Origin: Candidatus Bipolaricaulota bacterium
GTDB lineage: Bacteria; Bipolaricaulota; Bipolaricaulia; RBG-16-55-9; DRXL01
Assembly (NCBI GenBank): GCA_938091745.1
Contig: CALLJK010000032.1
Location: 1-52,104 of the forward strand
Direction: 5' to 3'
Length of the DNA: 52,104 bases
Each line of letters opens with the position of its first letter. The first letter of the stretch is position 1. The notes under the pieces are model-generated. The model searched no databases and was not told the DNA's origin. It saw nothing but the letters and a program-made list of their open reading frames with translations. This document shows positions 23,838 through 30,954 of the stretch, piece by piece. The translations under genes were made by a program, and so were the position numbers.

Positions 23838-24367
23838 AGACCAAACGCGGCTTATTCTTAGGACGCTTCCAGCCCTATCATAACGGGCATCATGCCGTCA
23901 TCAAACAGATCTTCCAAAGCAAGGAGATAGACGAATTGATCATTGCTATTGGCTCTGCCCAAGAGAGCCATACGCTGAAAGACCCCTTCACCGCCGGCGA
24001 ACGCATCATGATGATCACCAAAGCGCTCGAAGACCTAAAACCCCCGATCACGACCTATGTCTTGCCCATCGAAGATATCGAGCGCAACTCGCTCTACGTT
24101 GCCCACATTCGCAGCTTGACCCCACCGTTCGAGATCGTCTACTCCAATAACCCTTTAGTGCAGCAGCTCTTTTCCGAGCGCGGGATTACAGTGCGTCCGC
24201 TGTCCTACGTCGAACGTGCCCACTGGGACGGCACGAAGATCCGCGAGCTCATGCTTCAAGGCGATGAGTGGAAATCCTACGTGCCCTCAGTCGTTGCCCA
24301 AGTCATCGAAGAGATCAAGGGCGTGGAGCGCCTCCGCCATATCCACAAGACCGATAAGCACTCCTAA
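23834..24367 (+). CDS. nadM: Archaeal-type nicotinamide-nucleotide adenylyltransferase
   Basis: A 177-residue nucleotidyltransferase. GLFLGRFQPYHNGHHAVIKQIF has the HxGH motif, IGSAQESHTLKDPFTAGERI is characteristic of NadM, and DGTKIRELM takes the place of the ISTTxxR motif (SGTxIRE in archaea). It makes NAD+ from NMN and ATP. Most bacteria use NadD instead, so this is the archaeal-type enzyme. ATG 23834 overlaps the SelW-like stop. It could support the NAD(P)-dependent oxidoreductases nearby, which is only inference from context. Confidence 0.9.
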   Translation: MKTKRGLFLGRFQPYHNGHHAVIKQIFQSKEIDELIIAIGSAQESHTLKDPFTAGERIMMITKALEDLKPPITTYVLPIEDIERNSLYVAHIRSLTPPFEIVYSNNPLVQQLFSERGITVRPLSYVERAHWDGTKIRELMLQGDEWKSYVPSVVAQVIEEIKGVERLRHIHKTDKHS

Positions 24368-24370
24368 GCT

Positions 24371-25141
24371 ATGGCACTCAACATCCCTGTTCGAGAGAAC
24401 AAGAGACTCGAAGCCATCGTCGCCCGCATCAACGAGAACGTTACGCTCAATACGTATTGGTACTGCTCGAATATCAATGCGATTGACAGATTAGGGATCA
24501 ACGATCACGGGCCAGTGCATATCAGAATTGTCGCGAATCTCGCGCTCAAAATCTTGCGAATGCTCATCGAAGCTGGTGTGCGACCCAGCGTCGAAAAAGA
24601 TCATAAGCTCACGAAAGACGACGCTGAAGTGATCGTCGTTCTTGGGGCGTGCCTGCATGATATTGGGCATATCGTCCATCGTACCAGCCATGAGCCGTTC
24701 TCGGTCGCCCTGGCTGCTGATCTACTGCCCGATCTTCTCAGAGATATCTATGCGGAGCGCGAGCGCGCTATTATCACGTCAGAGGTCTTGCACGCGATCT
24801 ATGCGCACGAGACCAAGATTGAGCCGTTGACCGTCGAAGCTGGGGTCGTCAAGATCGCTGACGCTTTAGATATGGAGGAGGGCCGCGCGCGCATCCCGTT
24901 TCAAGCTGGCTCGACGACGATTCACGCCGTCTCGGCATTAGCGATAGAAGATGTGCAGCTGCGCAAGGGCGAGAAGCGTCCTATCTGCATTGCTATAAAG
25001 ATGTCCAACTCCGCAGGGATTTTTCAGATTGATAATCTCTTAAAAGAGAAACTTAAACACTCGGGGCTTTCGGAGTACTTTGAGATTCGCGCCGAGATCG
25101 CTGGGGAAGAGAAGAAGCTCATCGAACGCTACGAACTGTGA
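24371..25141 (+). CDS. HD-domain metal-dependent phosphohydrolase
   Basis: A 256-residue protein beginning 3 nt after nadM. HD-type metal ligands are seen in DHGPVHIRIVANLALKIL, the core CLHDIGHIVHR and a later KIADALDMEEGRARIPFQ. IYAHET probably adds another histidine. HD proteins cleave phosphate esters or nucleotides; the substrate is unknown, but the tight link to nadM suggests nucleotide or NAD metabolism. The tail (EIAGEEKKLIERYEL) is charged. Similar proteins are common in archaea and deep bacteria. Confidence 0.8.
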   Translation: MALNIPVRENKRLEAIVARINENVTLNTYWYCSNINAIDRLGINDHGPVHIRIVANLALKILRMLIEAGVRPSVEKDHKLTKDDAEVIVVLGACLHDIGHIVHRTSHEPFSVALAADLLPDLLRDIYAERERAIITSEVLHAIYAHETKIEPLTVEAGVVKIADALDMEEGRARIPFQAGSTTIHAVSALAIEDVQLRKGEKRPICIAIKMSNSAGIFQIDNLLKEKLKHSGLSEYFEIRAEIAGEEKKLIERYEL

Positions 25142-25150
25142 CCGCGTTTT

Positions 25151-25159
25151 TGCTATAAT
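25151..25159 (+). promoter_or_regulatory. Extended -10 promoter of the WecA-like gene
   Basis: TGCTATAAT is an extended -10 (TGnTATAAT) with no clear -35. The start codon GTG 25166 is 7 nt after the hexamer, about where transcription should begin, so the mRNA should be leaderless. Confidence 0.6.
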
Positions 25160-25165
25160 GCTCCC

Positions 25166-26080
25166 GTGGTGAGAGAGTTCTTCGTGGGGTTGACGAGCAG
25201 CCTTGTACTTACGGCGCTCAGCCGATATATAGCTCCACGGCTTGGTTTGCTCGATTTCCCCGATGACGCGCACAAGACTCATGGGTGCACCGTCGCGATT
25301 GGCGGCTGGGCCATCGCCTTAGCTGTGCTCATCATTATCGCCCTTGCAAATGTCGCAGAGCTTTGGAAGCTCGCTGTGGGGAGCTGCGTCGCATTGCTGA
25401 CGGGCTTGCTTGATGATCGCTTCGGGCTCAGCCCCAAAGCGAAGCTTTTTGGACAGATTTTGTGCGCGCTCGTCACGGTGCTCGTTATGAAATGGACAGT
25501 TCAGTCAGTAGATCTCTTTGGAATCGAGCTTGCTTTGGGTTGGCTGGCCGTCCCGTTCACGCTCTTTTGGATTGTTGGGGCGATCAATGCTTTTAATCTC
25601 ATAGACGGTCTCGACGGCTTAGCTACGGGAAGCGCTGCTATCATCTTTGGCGCGACAGCGTTTATCGCAAATCAGTCGGGCAACGGCGTCGCGCTTGCGC
25701 TCTCGATGGGCTTTGTCGGGGTTTTAGTGGGCTTTTTGCTCTTCAACTGGGCGCCAGCAAAAGTTTTCTTAGGCGACGGCGGGACGCATTTTGTCGGGTA
25801 CTGGCTTGCGGTGCTCTCTCTCCAAGCAACGCGGTCAACTCTCAGCACGACGCCCAGCGATGTGCCGATTCTTGTCTCAATCTTACTGTTGGGTGTGCCG
25901 ATCTTCGACACGACTTGGGCGATAGTGCGCCGTCTCAGACAGAAGAGATCGATTCTCCAAGCTGATCGTGGGCATCTGCATCACAGAATTTTAGCGTTGG
26001 GGCTGAGCGAGCGCGTGACGGTTTTGCTCTTATACGGGGTCGTGGCGGCGCTGTGCGCCGTAGCAGTTGTGATCTTTTAA
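25166..26080 (+). CDS. WecA/TagO/RgpG-type polyprenyl-phosphate GlcNAc-1-phosphate transferase
   Basis: A 304-residue membrane protein with about ten hydrophobic segments. Family motifs are DAHKTHG, GLLDDRFGLSPKAKLFGQ (Asp pair), NAFNLIDGLDGLATG, VFLGDGGTHFVG and DRGHLHHRI. It transfers GlcNAc-1-P from UDP-GlcNAc to undecaprenyl phosphate at the inner membrane face, the first step of surface glycan synthesis. The two first codons are both GTG (25166 and 25169). With WecB and a Wzz-like protein downstream it forms a glycan cluster, broken by one gene on the other strand. Confidence 0.92.
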   Translation: MVREFFVGLTSSLVLTALSRYIAPRLGLLDFPDDAHKTHGCTVAIGGWAIALAVLIIIALANVAELWKLAVGSCVALLTGLLDDRFGLSPKAKLFGQILCALVTVLVMKWTVQSVDLFGIELALGWLAVPFTLFWIVGAINAFNLIDGLDGLATGSAAIIFGATAFIANQSGNGVALALSMGFVGVLVGFLLFNWAPAKVFLGDGGTHFVGYWLAVLSLQATRSTLSTTPSDVPILVSILLLGVPIFDTTWAIVRRLRQKRSILQADRGHLHHRILALGLSERVTVLLLYGVVAALCAVAVVIF

Positions 26081-26547
26081 AATCCTACTTGCACGCCCAG
26101 CCCCACCCCCGGCCCCTGCCAAATCACAGGCCAGCCCCATTGCGCAAATGTCACAAGCTCGCCAAAGAGCGAGATCAGCCCAACGGTTAGACTCGCTCCC
26201 CAGCGAATCGTCGTCCTTGGCACGGCCTGCACCGTCGGAGAGAGCTGAAGACTCACGGGCGCGATGGCCCCGTACAGCTCGATCATCGAGAGCGCTGATA
26301 ATCTCATCGCACCGGAGGGCACAAGCTGCGTCGAGTTCGAGAGGAACCATAGATCGAGATCGGCCCCGACGAACAGAATTCCCACGGAGAGCCGCACGAT
26401 GGGTATGACGGGCACGCTCGATCCTAAAATCCCGGTGACGTCAACGAGCGCGCCGCCCCCAAGTCCGATCCATCGAGCTTCTCCGACAAAACTGAAACTT
26501 CCCAGAGCGAGCAAGCTCAGCAGAGCGATTGCGAGTGCTGCGCGCAT
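26077..26547 (-). CDS. Secreted protein of unknown function, probably beta-rich
   Basis: A 156-residue protein with a signal peptide (MRAALAIALLSLLALGSFSFVGEA-R). The mature part is made of short alternating hydrophobic strands with Gly and aromatic turns (VRLSVGILFVGADLDLWFL, TIRWGASLTVGLISLFG, GPGVGLGVQVGF). It ends in aromatic F, like small outer-membrane beta-barrels. AAGGAGA 5 nt before ATG 26547 decides the start. It overlaps the end of the WecA-like gene by 4 nt, tail to tail. The function is unknown. Confidence 0.65.
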   Translation of the reverse strand: MRAALAIALLSLLALGSFSFVGEARWIGLGGGALVDVTGILGSSVPVIPIVRLSVGILFVGADLDLWFLSNSTQLVPSGAMRLSALSMIELYGAIAPVSLQLSPTVQAVPRTTIRWGASLTVGLISLFGELVTFAQWGWPVIWQGPGVGLGVQVGF

Positions 26548-26595
26548 GGGTGTCTCCTTTCGCAACGGAAACATTGTAGTCTCTTGGGGAGGCCC

Positions 26596-26625
26596 TTGAC
26601 AAAATGGGCCCCAAAGCTTTAGCAT
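26596..26625 (+). promoter_or_regulatory. Possible promoter of wecB
   Basis: A perfect TTGACA (26596-26601) and TAGCAT (26620-26625) with an 18-nt spacer. A CATACT shifted by 3 nt is an alternative -10. ATG 26638 is 12 nt further on. Confidence 0.45.
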
Positions 26626-26637
26626 ACTCCCAGCTTT

Positions 26638-27768
26638 ATGAAAACCCTCACGGTCTTCGGCACGCGCCCGGAAGCGATCAAGCTCGCCCCGGTGCTGCAA
26701 GAGCTTCAGAAATTTTCTGAGATTCAATCTCGCGTCTGCGTCACCGCCCAGCACCGGGAGATGCTCGACCAAGTCTTAGAGATCTTCGAGATCAAGCCCG
26801 ACTATGACTTGAATCTTATGCGTCCCAATCAGAGTCTCTATCAGTTGACAGCCGACGCACTCGTCGCATTAGAATCTGTGATTCAACGAGAAAAACCCGA
26901 CATAGTCATCACCCAGGGGGACACGACGACCGCGTTCGTTGCGAGCTTGGCTGCTTTTTACGCGCAGATCACAATCGCTCGTGTCGAGGCAGGGCTGCGC
27001 ACCTTTGACAAATACAGCCCATTTCCTGAAGAGATCAATCGTCTGCTTGCCGATCAGTTAGCTGATCTGCACTTTGCCCCCACGGAGCGCGCCAAGCAGA
27101 ATCTCTTGCGAGAAGGGATCCCTTCAGACAAGATCTTTGTCACGGGTAACACTGTCATTGACGCGCTTCAGTATACGTGGGCGCGCGTGAAAGATCGCGA
27201 CTTTTGCGAGAGCTTTTCTATCCCCACAGAGATATGGTCGCAGATCGAGCACGGTAAGAAAAAGCTTGTATTAGTGACAGGCCACCGGCGCGAGAGTTTT
27301 GGGCCAGACTTTGAGAGCATCTGTCTAGGGCTGAAAAAGATCGCGCAGAATTACCCAGACGTCATCTTGATCTACCCCGTACACTTAAACCCCAACGTGC
27401 GCGCTCCAGTGCAGAAGATTTTAAGTCGGACAGATCGGGTCTTTCTGATAGAGCCGTTAGATTACGAAAAATTCGTCTGGCTCATGGGTCAGGCGTTTTT
27501 CATTCTGACCGACTCTGGGGGTATTCAAGAAGAAGCCCCAGCGCTGGGCAAGCCCGTCTTGGTGATGCGCAAGGTCACCGAGCGCCCCGAAGCCCTCGAA
27601 GCCGGCACGGCCAAGCTCGTCGGCACTGACGCTGAGAATATCTTCTGCGAAGCCGCGCGACTGCTTGAAGACCGCAACGCTTACGACCAGATGGCGCACG
27701 CTGTCAATCCTTTCGGCGACGGCCACGCCGCCGCGCGCATCGTCAAAATTGTGCGCGAGCGTTTTTGA
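26638..27768 (+). CDS. wecB: UDP-N-acetylglucosamine 2-epimerase
   Basis: A 376-residue non-hydrolysing epimerase. KTLTVFGTRPEAIKLAPVLQEL, TAQHREMLDQVL, VITQGDTTTAF, RVEAGLRTFDKYSPFPEEINR, LVTGHRRESFG, LTDSGGIQEEAPALGKPVLVMR and TERPEALEAGTAKLVG are all family signatures. It interconverts UDP-GlcNAc and UDP-ManNAc, a precursor for surface polysaccharide. The length is normal. A Wzz-like gene follows 50 nt downstream. Confidence 0.96.
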   Translation: MKTLTVFGTRPEAIKLAPVLQELQKFSEIQSRVCVTAQHREMLDQVLEIFEIKPDYDLNLMRPNQSLYQLTADALVALESVIQREKPDIVITQGDTTTAFVASLAAFYAQITIARVEAGLRTFDKYSPFPEEINRLLADQLADLHFAPTERAKQNLLREGIPSDKIFVTGNTVIDALQYTWARVKDRDFCESFSIPTEIWSQIEHGKKKLVLVTGHRRESFGPDFESICLGLKKIAQNYPDVILIYPVHLNPNVRAPVQKILSRTDRVFLIEPLDYEKFVWLMGQAFFILTDSGGIQEEAPALGKPVLVMRKVTERPEALEAGTAKLVGTDAENIFCEAARLLEDRNAYDQMAHAVNPFGDGHAAARIVKIVRERF

Positions 27769-27818
27769 CGCAACAAGCTGATTTATGATATCGTGTGCAC
27801 ACCAAGGGAGATGAGAGG

Positions 27819-28790
27819 ATGGCCGCTGAACGGCGATGGATCTTTCTTGTGACGGTCTTGGTCTTTCTGATCGGCTCGACGATCTACGCGCTGCGCCAGC
27901 CGTTGGAGTTTGAGACGGGCGCAGTGGTCCGTGTGAAGGTCCCACCGCTGCCCGCGGAGTTCTCAGCGCGATTTCACTGGGGCGCGGACTTTTGGCGCAG
28001 CCCGGATTTGGCTGTTCAAGTCGCGAAAAAAGTCAGGATCTCTGACGAGCCAGGTGATACCTGGCCTGTCGTCTCCTGGTTGTATGAGAATCTGGAGATC
28101 AGCGAGGCTGAGGGTTTGATCATACTGAAGCTGCGCGGCGGCTTCACCCAACGCACCGTGCGTGACGCCCTCGCCGAGTATATTGAGCAAGCGTCAGAAA
28201 AGCTCAAGAGCGATCTGCGTTCGGGCATTGAGAGGGAAAGCCACCGGCTGAACGCGCTACAAAAAGCCTTAGAAGGCCAGCGTCAGAAGGTGATTGAGAC
28301 TCTTACGGCCCAACTCGAAGAGCGAAAAGCCCTGCTCCAAGCACAAAAGGGGAGCATCGAGCAGGAACTGCAAGGGCTGCTCAAATCTCGCCAGATGCGG
28401 GTCGGCGAGCAGGGGGCGACGCTGGAGAGCTGGTACTACCGCACGTATCTAGAGTCTCTCCTGAAGCGTCTTGGGGAAGCAGAGCGCGAACTCGATCTGT
28501 TGGGGACTCAGGGGGTTCGCGCGTTCGAGGGGTATCAGCGTGTACGCGAGCTTGAAGAGCGTATGGAATCGTTATCGCAAGCGCAAGTGGAGGCGCGTCA
28601 GATCCTCGAGAGCTGGGAGCCAGTGGAGTTGGTTACGCCGGCGCAGTTGCCGCAGGGGCCGGTGGGGCCGGATCGGACACGGACGATCTTGTGGGGAGTG
28701 GGAATCGGGGTTGTTGTGGGCTTTCTCTTGGCGATCTTCTCCCCGCGCCAGCGCGAGCCCAAGCAAGCCGTAGATCGCAGTCAGCGATAG
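27819..28790 (+). CDS. Wzz/chain-length-determinant-like membrane coiled-coil protein
   Basis: A 323-residue protein with a Wzz topology: a TM segment near the start (WIFLVTVLVFLIGSTIYAL), a large extracytoplasmic part with long coiled coil (~150-275, for example HRLNALQKALEGQRQKVIETLTAQLEE), a Pro-rich stretch (PAQLPQGPVGPDR) and a second TM (GVGIGVVVGFLLAIF). Wzz proteins set the length of polysaccharide chains. No tyrosine-kinase domain is attached. AGGGAG 8 nt upstream favours ATG 27819. TTGACG (27765-27770) with TATCGT (27789-27794) may be its own promoter. It overlaps the next convergent gene by 10 nt. Confidence 0.75.
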   Translation: MAAERRWIFLVTVLVFLIGSTIYALRQPLEFETGAVVRVKVPPLPAEFSARFHWGADFWRSPDLAVQVAKKVRISDEPGDTWPVVSWLYENLEISEAEGLIILKLRGGFTQRTVRDALAEYIEQASEKLKSDLRSGIERESHRLNALQKALEGQRQKVIETLTAQLEERKALLQAQKGSIEQELQGLLKSRQMRVGEQGATLESWYYRTYLESLLKRLGEAERELDLLGTQGVRAFEGYQRVRELEERMESLSQAQVEARQILESWEPVELVTPAQLPQGPVGPDRTRTILWGVGIGVVVGFLLAIFSPRQREPKQAVDRSQR

Positions 28791-29548
28791 GGCAGCTCGT
28801 CTGGGTAGCTTAGGAACTTCAGAAGTTGAGGGGTTTTGATCAGCTCATAGATGGGCTGGCCGTGGCGCAGCCCCAGCTCTGGGTATTCATGCGCTGAGAC
28901 GACACGCAGTGGGGGAAGAGAGTTATAGCGCGGGTTGGGGATGAGAAGGCCCTCACCTCCGACCCCTCTCCCGTAGTCACCTACGGGAGAGGGGGGCTGT
29001 AGGTGGGGTGAGGGCCTCACTTCAAAATAAGCCCCGCCGCCCTGGGCTTCAAACGGCTCGTAGGAGCTCTGAACTTTTGTGGAAACCCAGTTGGCCATCT
29101 TCAGAATTTTTTCGGTTGGATTAATTGTAATGTGCCCGTAGTTGGGCGGCACCAACACGATCTGCCCTTCTTGAGCGATCACGAGCGCAACGTCACTGAT
29201 AGTCTCGCCAGAGCGTCTCTGCAAGAGTATATGGGCTTGGCCCTCAAGCACTTGATAGAGCTCGGGGTAGCACAGCCCCGGCTTGTATTCGGAGTGATAG
29301 TGCCCTTTGGTCTTATTGAACTCGCATCCTAGGCGCACGGGGAGTAAGACCGTAATATCGTAACGCACGGTAAGTTGCTGAGCGATCTGACGATCTTCAG
29401 GGAGCACGCAATCGCGGTACATCAGATAGAGGGTCTGGTCGAGATCTGCCGTGCGCAGCCAATCTTTATCAAAGACGACCGACTGCATCTCGCGCAGGGT
29501 GCGGGCTTGTGGGTATATTTCGCGATCCCCACAGCGCAAAGCGTCCAT
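28781..29548 (-). CDS. pgiA: Cupin-type glucose-6-phosphate isomerase
   Basis: A 255-residue protein of the archaeal cupin phosphoglucose isomerase family. YDITVLLPVRLGCEFNKTKGHYH contains the KTxGHYH metal motif, followed by PELYQVLEGQAHILLQ and VLVPPNYGHITINP with the last metal His. It interconverts glucose 6-phosphate and fructose 6-phosphate. A 69-bp palindromic element (28948-29016) lies in frame and encodes ...PSPVGDYGRGVGGEG near the C-terminus, outside the cupin core. ATG 29548 is preferred over the upstream TTG 29587. It follows the HTH-GalU regulator by 48 nt and may be its target or partner in sugar metabolism. Confidence 0.88.
   Translation of the reverse strand: MDALRCGDREIYPQARTLREMQSVVFDKDWLRTADLDQTLYLMYRDCVLPEDRQIAQQLTVRYDITVLLPVRLGCEFNKTKGHYHSEYKPGLCYPELYQVLEGQAHILLQRRSGETISDVALVIAQEGQIVLVPPNYGHITINPTEKILKMANWVSTKVQSSYEPFEAQGGGAYFEVRPSPHLQPPSPVGDYGRGVGGEGLLIPNPRYNSLPPLRVVSAHEYPELGLRHGQPIYELIKTPQLLKFLSYPDELPYR
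28948..29016 (-). repeat. Palindromic element inserted in frame in a coding gene, copy 2
   Basis: The outer ends are GGCCCTCACC (28948-28957) and GGTGAGGGCC (29007-29016). The inner arms CCCCTCTCCCGTAG and CTACGGGAGAGGGG match copy 1 at 4944-5014. It is read on the minus strand inside the cupin isomerase in the same frame as copy 1. Confidence 0.85.
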
Positions 29549-29596
29549 AGTAAGAGTAACGATAGCAGCTAGGCGGCGGTTGCGCAAGCACTGGTA

Positions 29597-30745
29597 CTAC
29601 GCCCGCAGGGCTATCAATGCTTGCAAAGCTTCTTTGGTGATCTGCATCGCTTGCTCGAGGCGCTCGGGCTGGGACTCATCCAGCGTCTCGATCAGTTGCT
29701 CTAATAAGATCTTGATCGGCGTCACCCGAAAGAGCTTTTCGGTATAGACGAACGCGCTAATCCGTTGGCGACGCAATAAGATATTGAGCGCATCAGTCAG
29801 TTGGATCTCGTTGTTCTTATCAGGCGTAGTCACTTGAAGGGCTTCAAAGATTTGCGGCGTCAGCACGTACCGGCCAACGATGGTCAGCCCACTGCGTCGT
29901 CCTTTCGTCGGCTTCTCTTGGAGCTCTTTTACGAGATAGACGTTCTCGTGAAGAGATTTGCCCAGCTGGGCGATCCCGTAGTTTTTGAAGTCCGCTGCCC
30001 CTTCGACGCCCGTCACGGCCAGCACGCTGCATCGATATTCTTCATACAAAGCGAGCATCTGGCGTAGGCAGTTGCGACCCTCGCCCAAGAGAATATCATC
30101 TGGAAGGATAACAGCGAACGGCTCATCGCCCACGACCCCGTGGGTAATCAAGATGGCATGACCCAGCCCTAACTGAGGCTCTTGTACAACAGTGCGCACT
30201 TTCAGGCTGCGGGGAAGCTTTAACGTTGGGACAACCTTGCCCGGTGCGAGCACCAAGATGACTTCATTCAAGCCCGCCAAGGCCGTCTCTTCCAGAGCAG
30301 GGCGGAGCATCTTGCCCAGCTGTTCTGGGGAGAGCAATCGCGGTTGCCAACCCGCTATAGGGATGACGACGCGGCGCACACGCTTGTGGCGCAACTCTCG
30401 CCAATGTCCGATCATTCGAGAGAACTCTTCGATCAATTCGTCGCGCTCCGGCTGGGGGAGCTCCGCGAGCTGTTCGCTCAGATCGCTCAGGCGTGGCATG
30501 ATCTCTCCCATAGGCTGATAGCCCCCGGCTCGAAGGAGCGCTCGTCTCTCAGAGGCTGTTAGGTCGAGCGCCTGCATCAGGCGCGTGAGCATCGTGAGGG
30601 AGGGCCGGCGCTGCCCTTTCTCGATATATGTCACGAAGCTCGCCGAGACCCCAGCGCGCTGTGCGAGCTGCGCTTTGGTGAGGTTCATCCGTTTGCGGTA
30701 GTCTCGCAGCAGTAAGCCGAGCTCTTCTAAATCTCGGACAGCCAT
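29597..30745 (-). CDS. XRE-type HTH regulator fused to a degenerate GalU-like nucleotidyltransferase domain
   Basis: A 382-residue protein. Residues ~8-65 are an XRE helix-turn-helix (LLLRDYRKRMNLTKAQLAQRAGVSASFVTYIEKGQRRPSLTMLTRLMQAL, in two parts across the helices). Residues 123-~350 align with UDP-glucose pyrophosphorylase. VVQEPQLGLGHAILITHGVVGDEPFAVILPDD (187-217), NYGIAQLG, ELQEKPTKG, LTIVGRYVLTP and NNEIQLTDALNILL are well kept. The N-terminal GLGTRxLP...KEMLP signature reads AGWQPRLLS...LGKMLRP, and the C-terminal RxDxGxK segment is gone (LFRVTPIKI), so catalysis is unlikely. It is probably a sugar-nucleotide- or glucose-1-P-responsive repressor. GGAGG fits ATG 30745. Its own promoter overlaps operator 30784-30796. 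Confidence 0.85.
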   Translation of the reverse strand: MAVRDLEELGLLLRDYRKRMNLTKAQLAQRAGVSASFVTYIEKGQRRPSLTMLTRLMQALDLTASERRALLRAGGYQPMGEIMPRLSDLSEQLAELPQPERDELIEEFSRMIGHWRELRHKRVRRVVIPIAGWQPRLLSPEQLGKMLRPALEETALAGLNEVILVLAPGKVVPTLKLPRSLKVRTVVQEPQLGLGHAILITHGVVGDEPFAVILPDDILLGEGRNCLRQMLALYEEYRCSVLAVTGVEGAADFKNYGIAQLGKSLHENVYLVKELQEKPTKGRRSGLTIVGRYVLTPQIFEALQVTTPDKNNEIQLTDALNILLRRQRISAFVYTEKLFRVTPIKILLEQLIETLDESQPERLEQAMQITKEALQALIALRA

Positions 30746-30766
30746 GGTCCCTCCACTTCGTTACTA

Positions 30767-30796
30767 AGTTTAGCCCGCAGATATTCACTCTGTCAA
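30767..30796 (-). promoter_or_regulatory. Promoter of the HTH-GalU regulator
   Basis: On the minus strand a perfect TTGACA (30796-30791), an 18-nt spacer and TAAACT (30772-30767). The -35 overlaps operator copy 1, which implies autoregulation. Confidence 0.75.
30784..30796. promoter_or_regulatory. Operator copy 1 (TTCACTCTGTCAA)
   Basis: It matches TTCACnnnGTGAA with one mismatch. It overlaps the -35 box of the regulator gene. Confidence 0.6.
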
Positions 30797-30885
30797 GGAT
30801 ATGAGAGGGAAGCATCCGTTGATTGCGCTTCCAACGCTTGGGCCTTCAACGGATATTTTTGATAAAAAGCGCCTTTCCTCAGCGC

Positions 30886-30914
30886 TTGATTTCACTTTGT
30901 GAATATTTTATACT
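30886..30914 (+). promoter_or_regulatory. Promoter of the PEP synthase gene
   Basis: TTGATT (30886-30891), a 17-nt spacer and TATACT (30909-30914). Transcription would start near 30921, so the coding start must be ATG 30934 or, better, GTG 30955. Confidence 0.75.
30891..30903. promoter_or_regulatory. Operator copy 2 (TTCACTTTGTGAA)
   Basis: A perfect inverted repeat TTCAC-TTT-GTGAA filling the spacer between the -35 and -10 of the PEP synthase promoter, the classic place for a repressor. Confidence 0.65.
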
Positions 30915-30922
30915 GTTAGTAA

Positions 30923-30935
30923 TTCACCAAGTGAT
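30923..30935. promoter_or_regulatory. Operator copy 3 (TTCACCAAGTGAT)
   Basis: It matches TTCACnnnGTGAA with one mismatch and lies directly after the predicted transcription start of the PEP synthase gene. Confidence 0.55.
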
Positions 30936-30954
30936 GAATAGAAGGAGGCAGCCA

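Noticed and set aside
30823-30954. PEP synthase starting at 30823
   Set aside because: The predicted transcription start (about 30921) and AAGGAGG before GTG 30955 rule it out.
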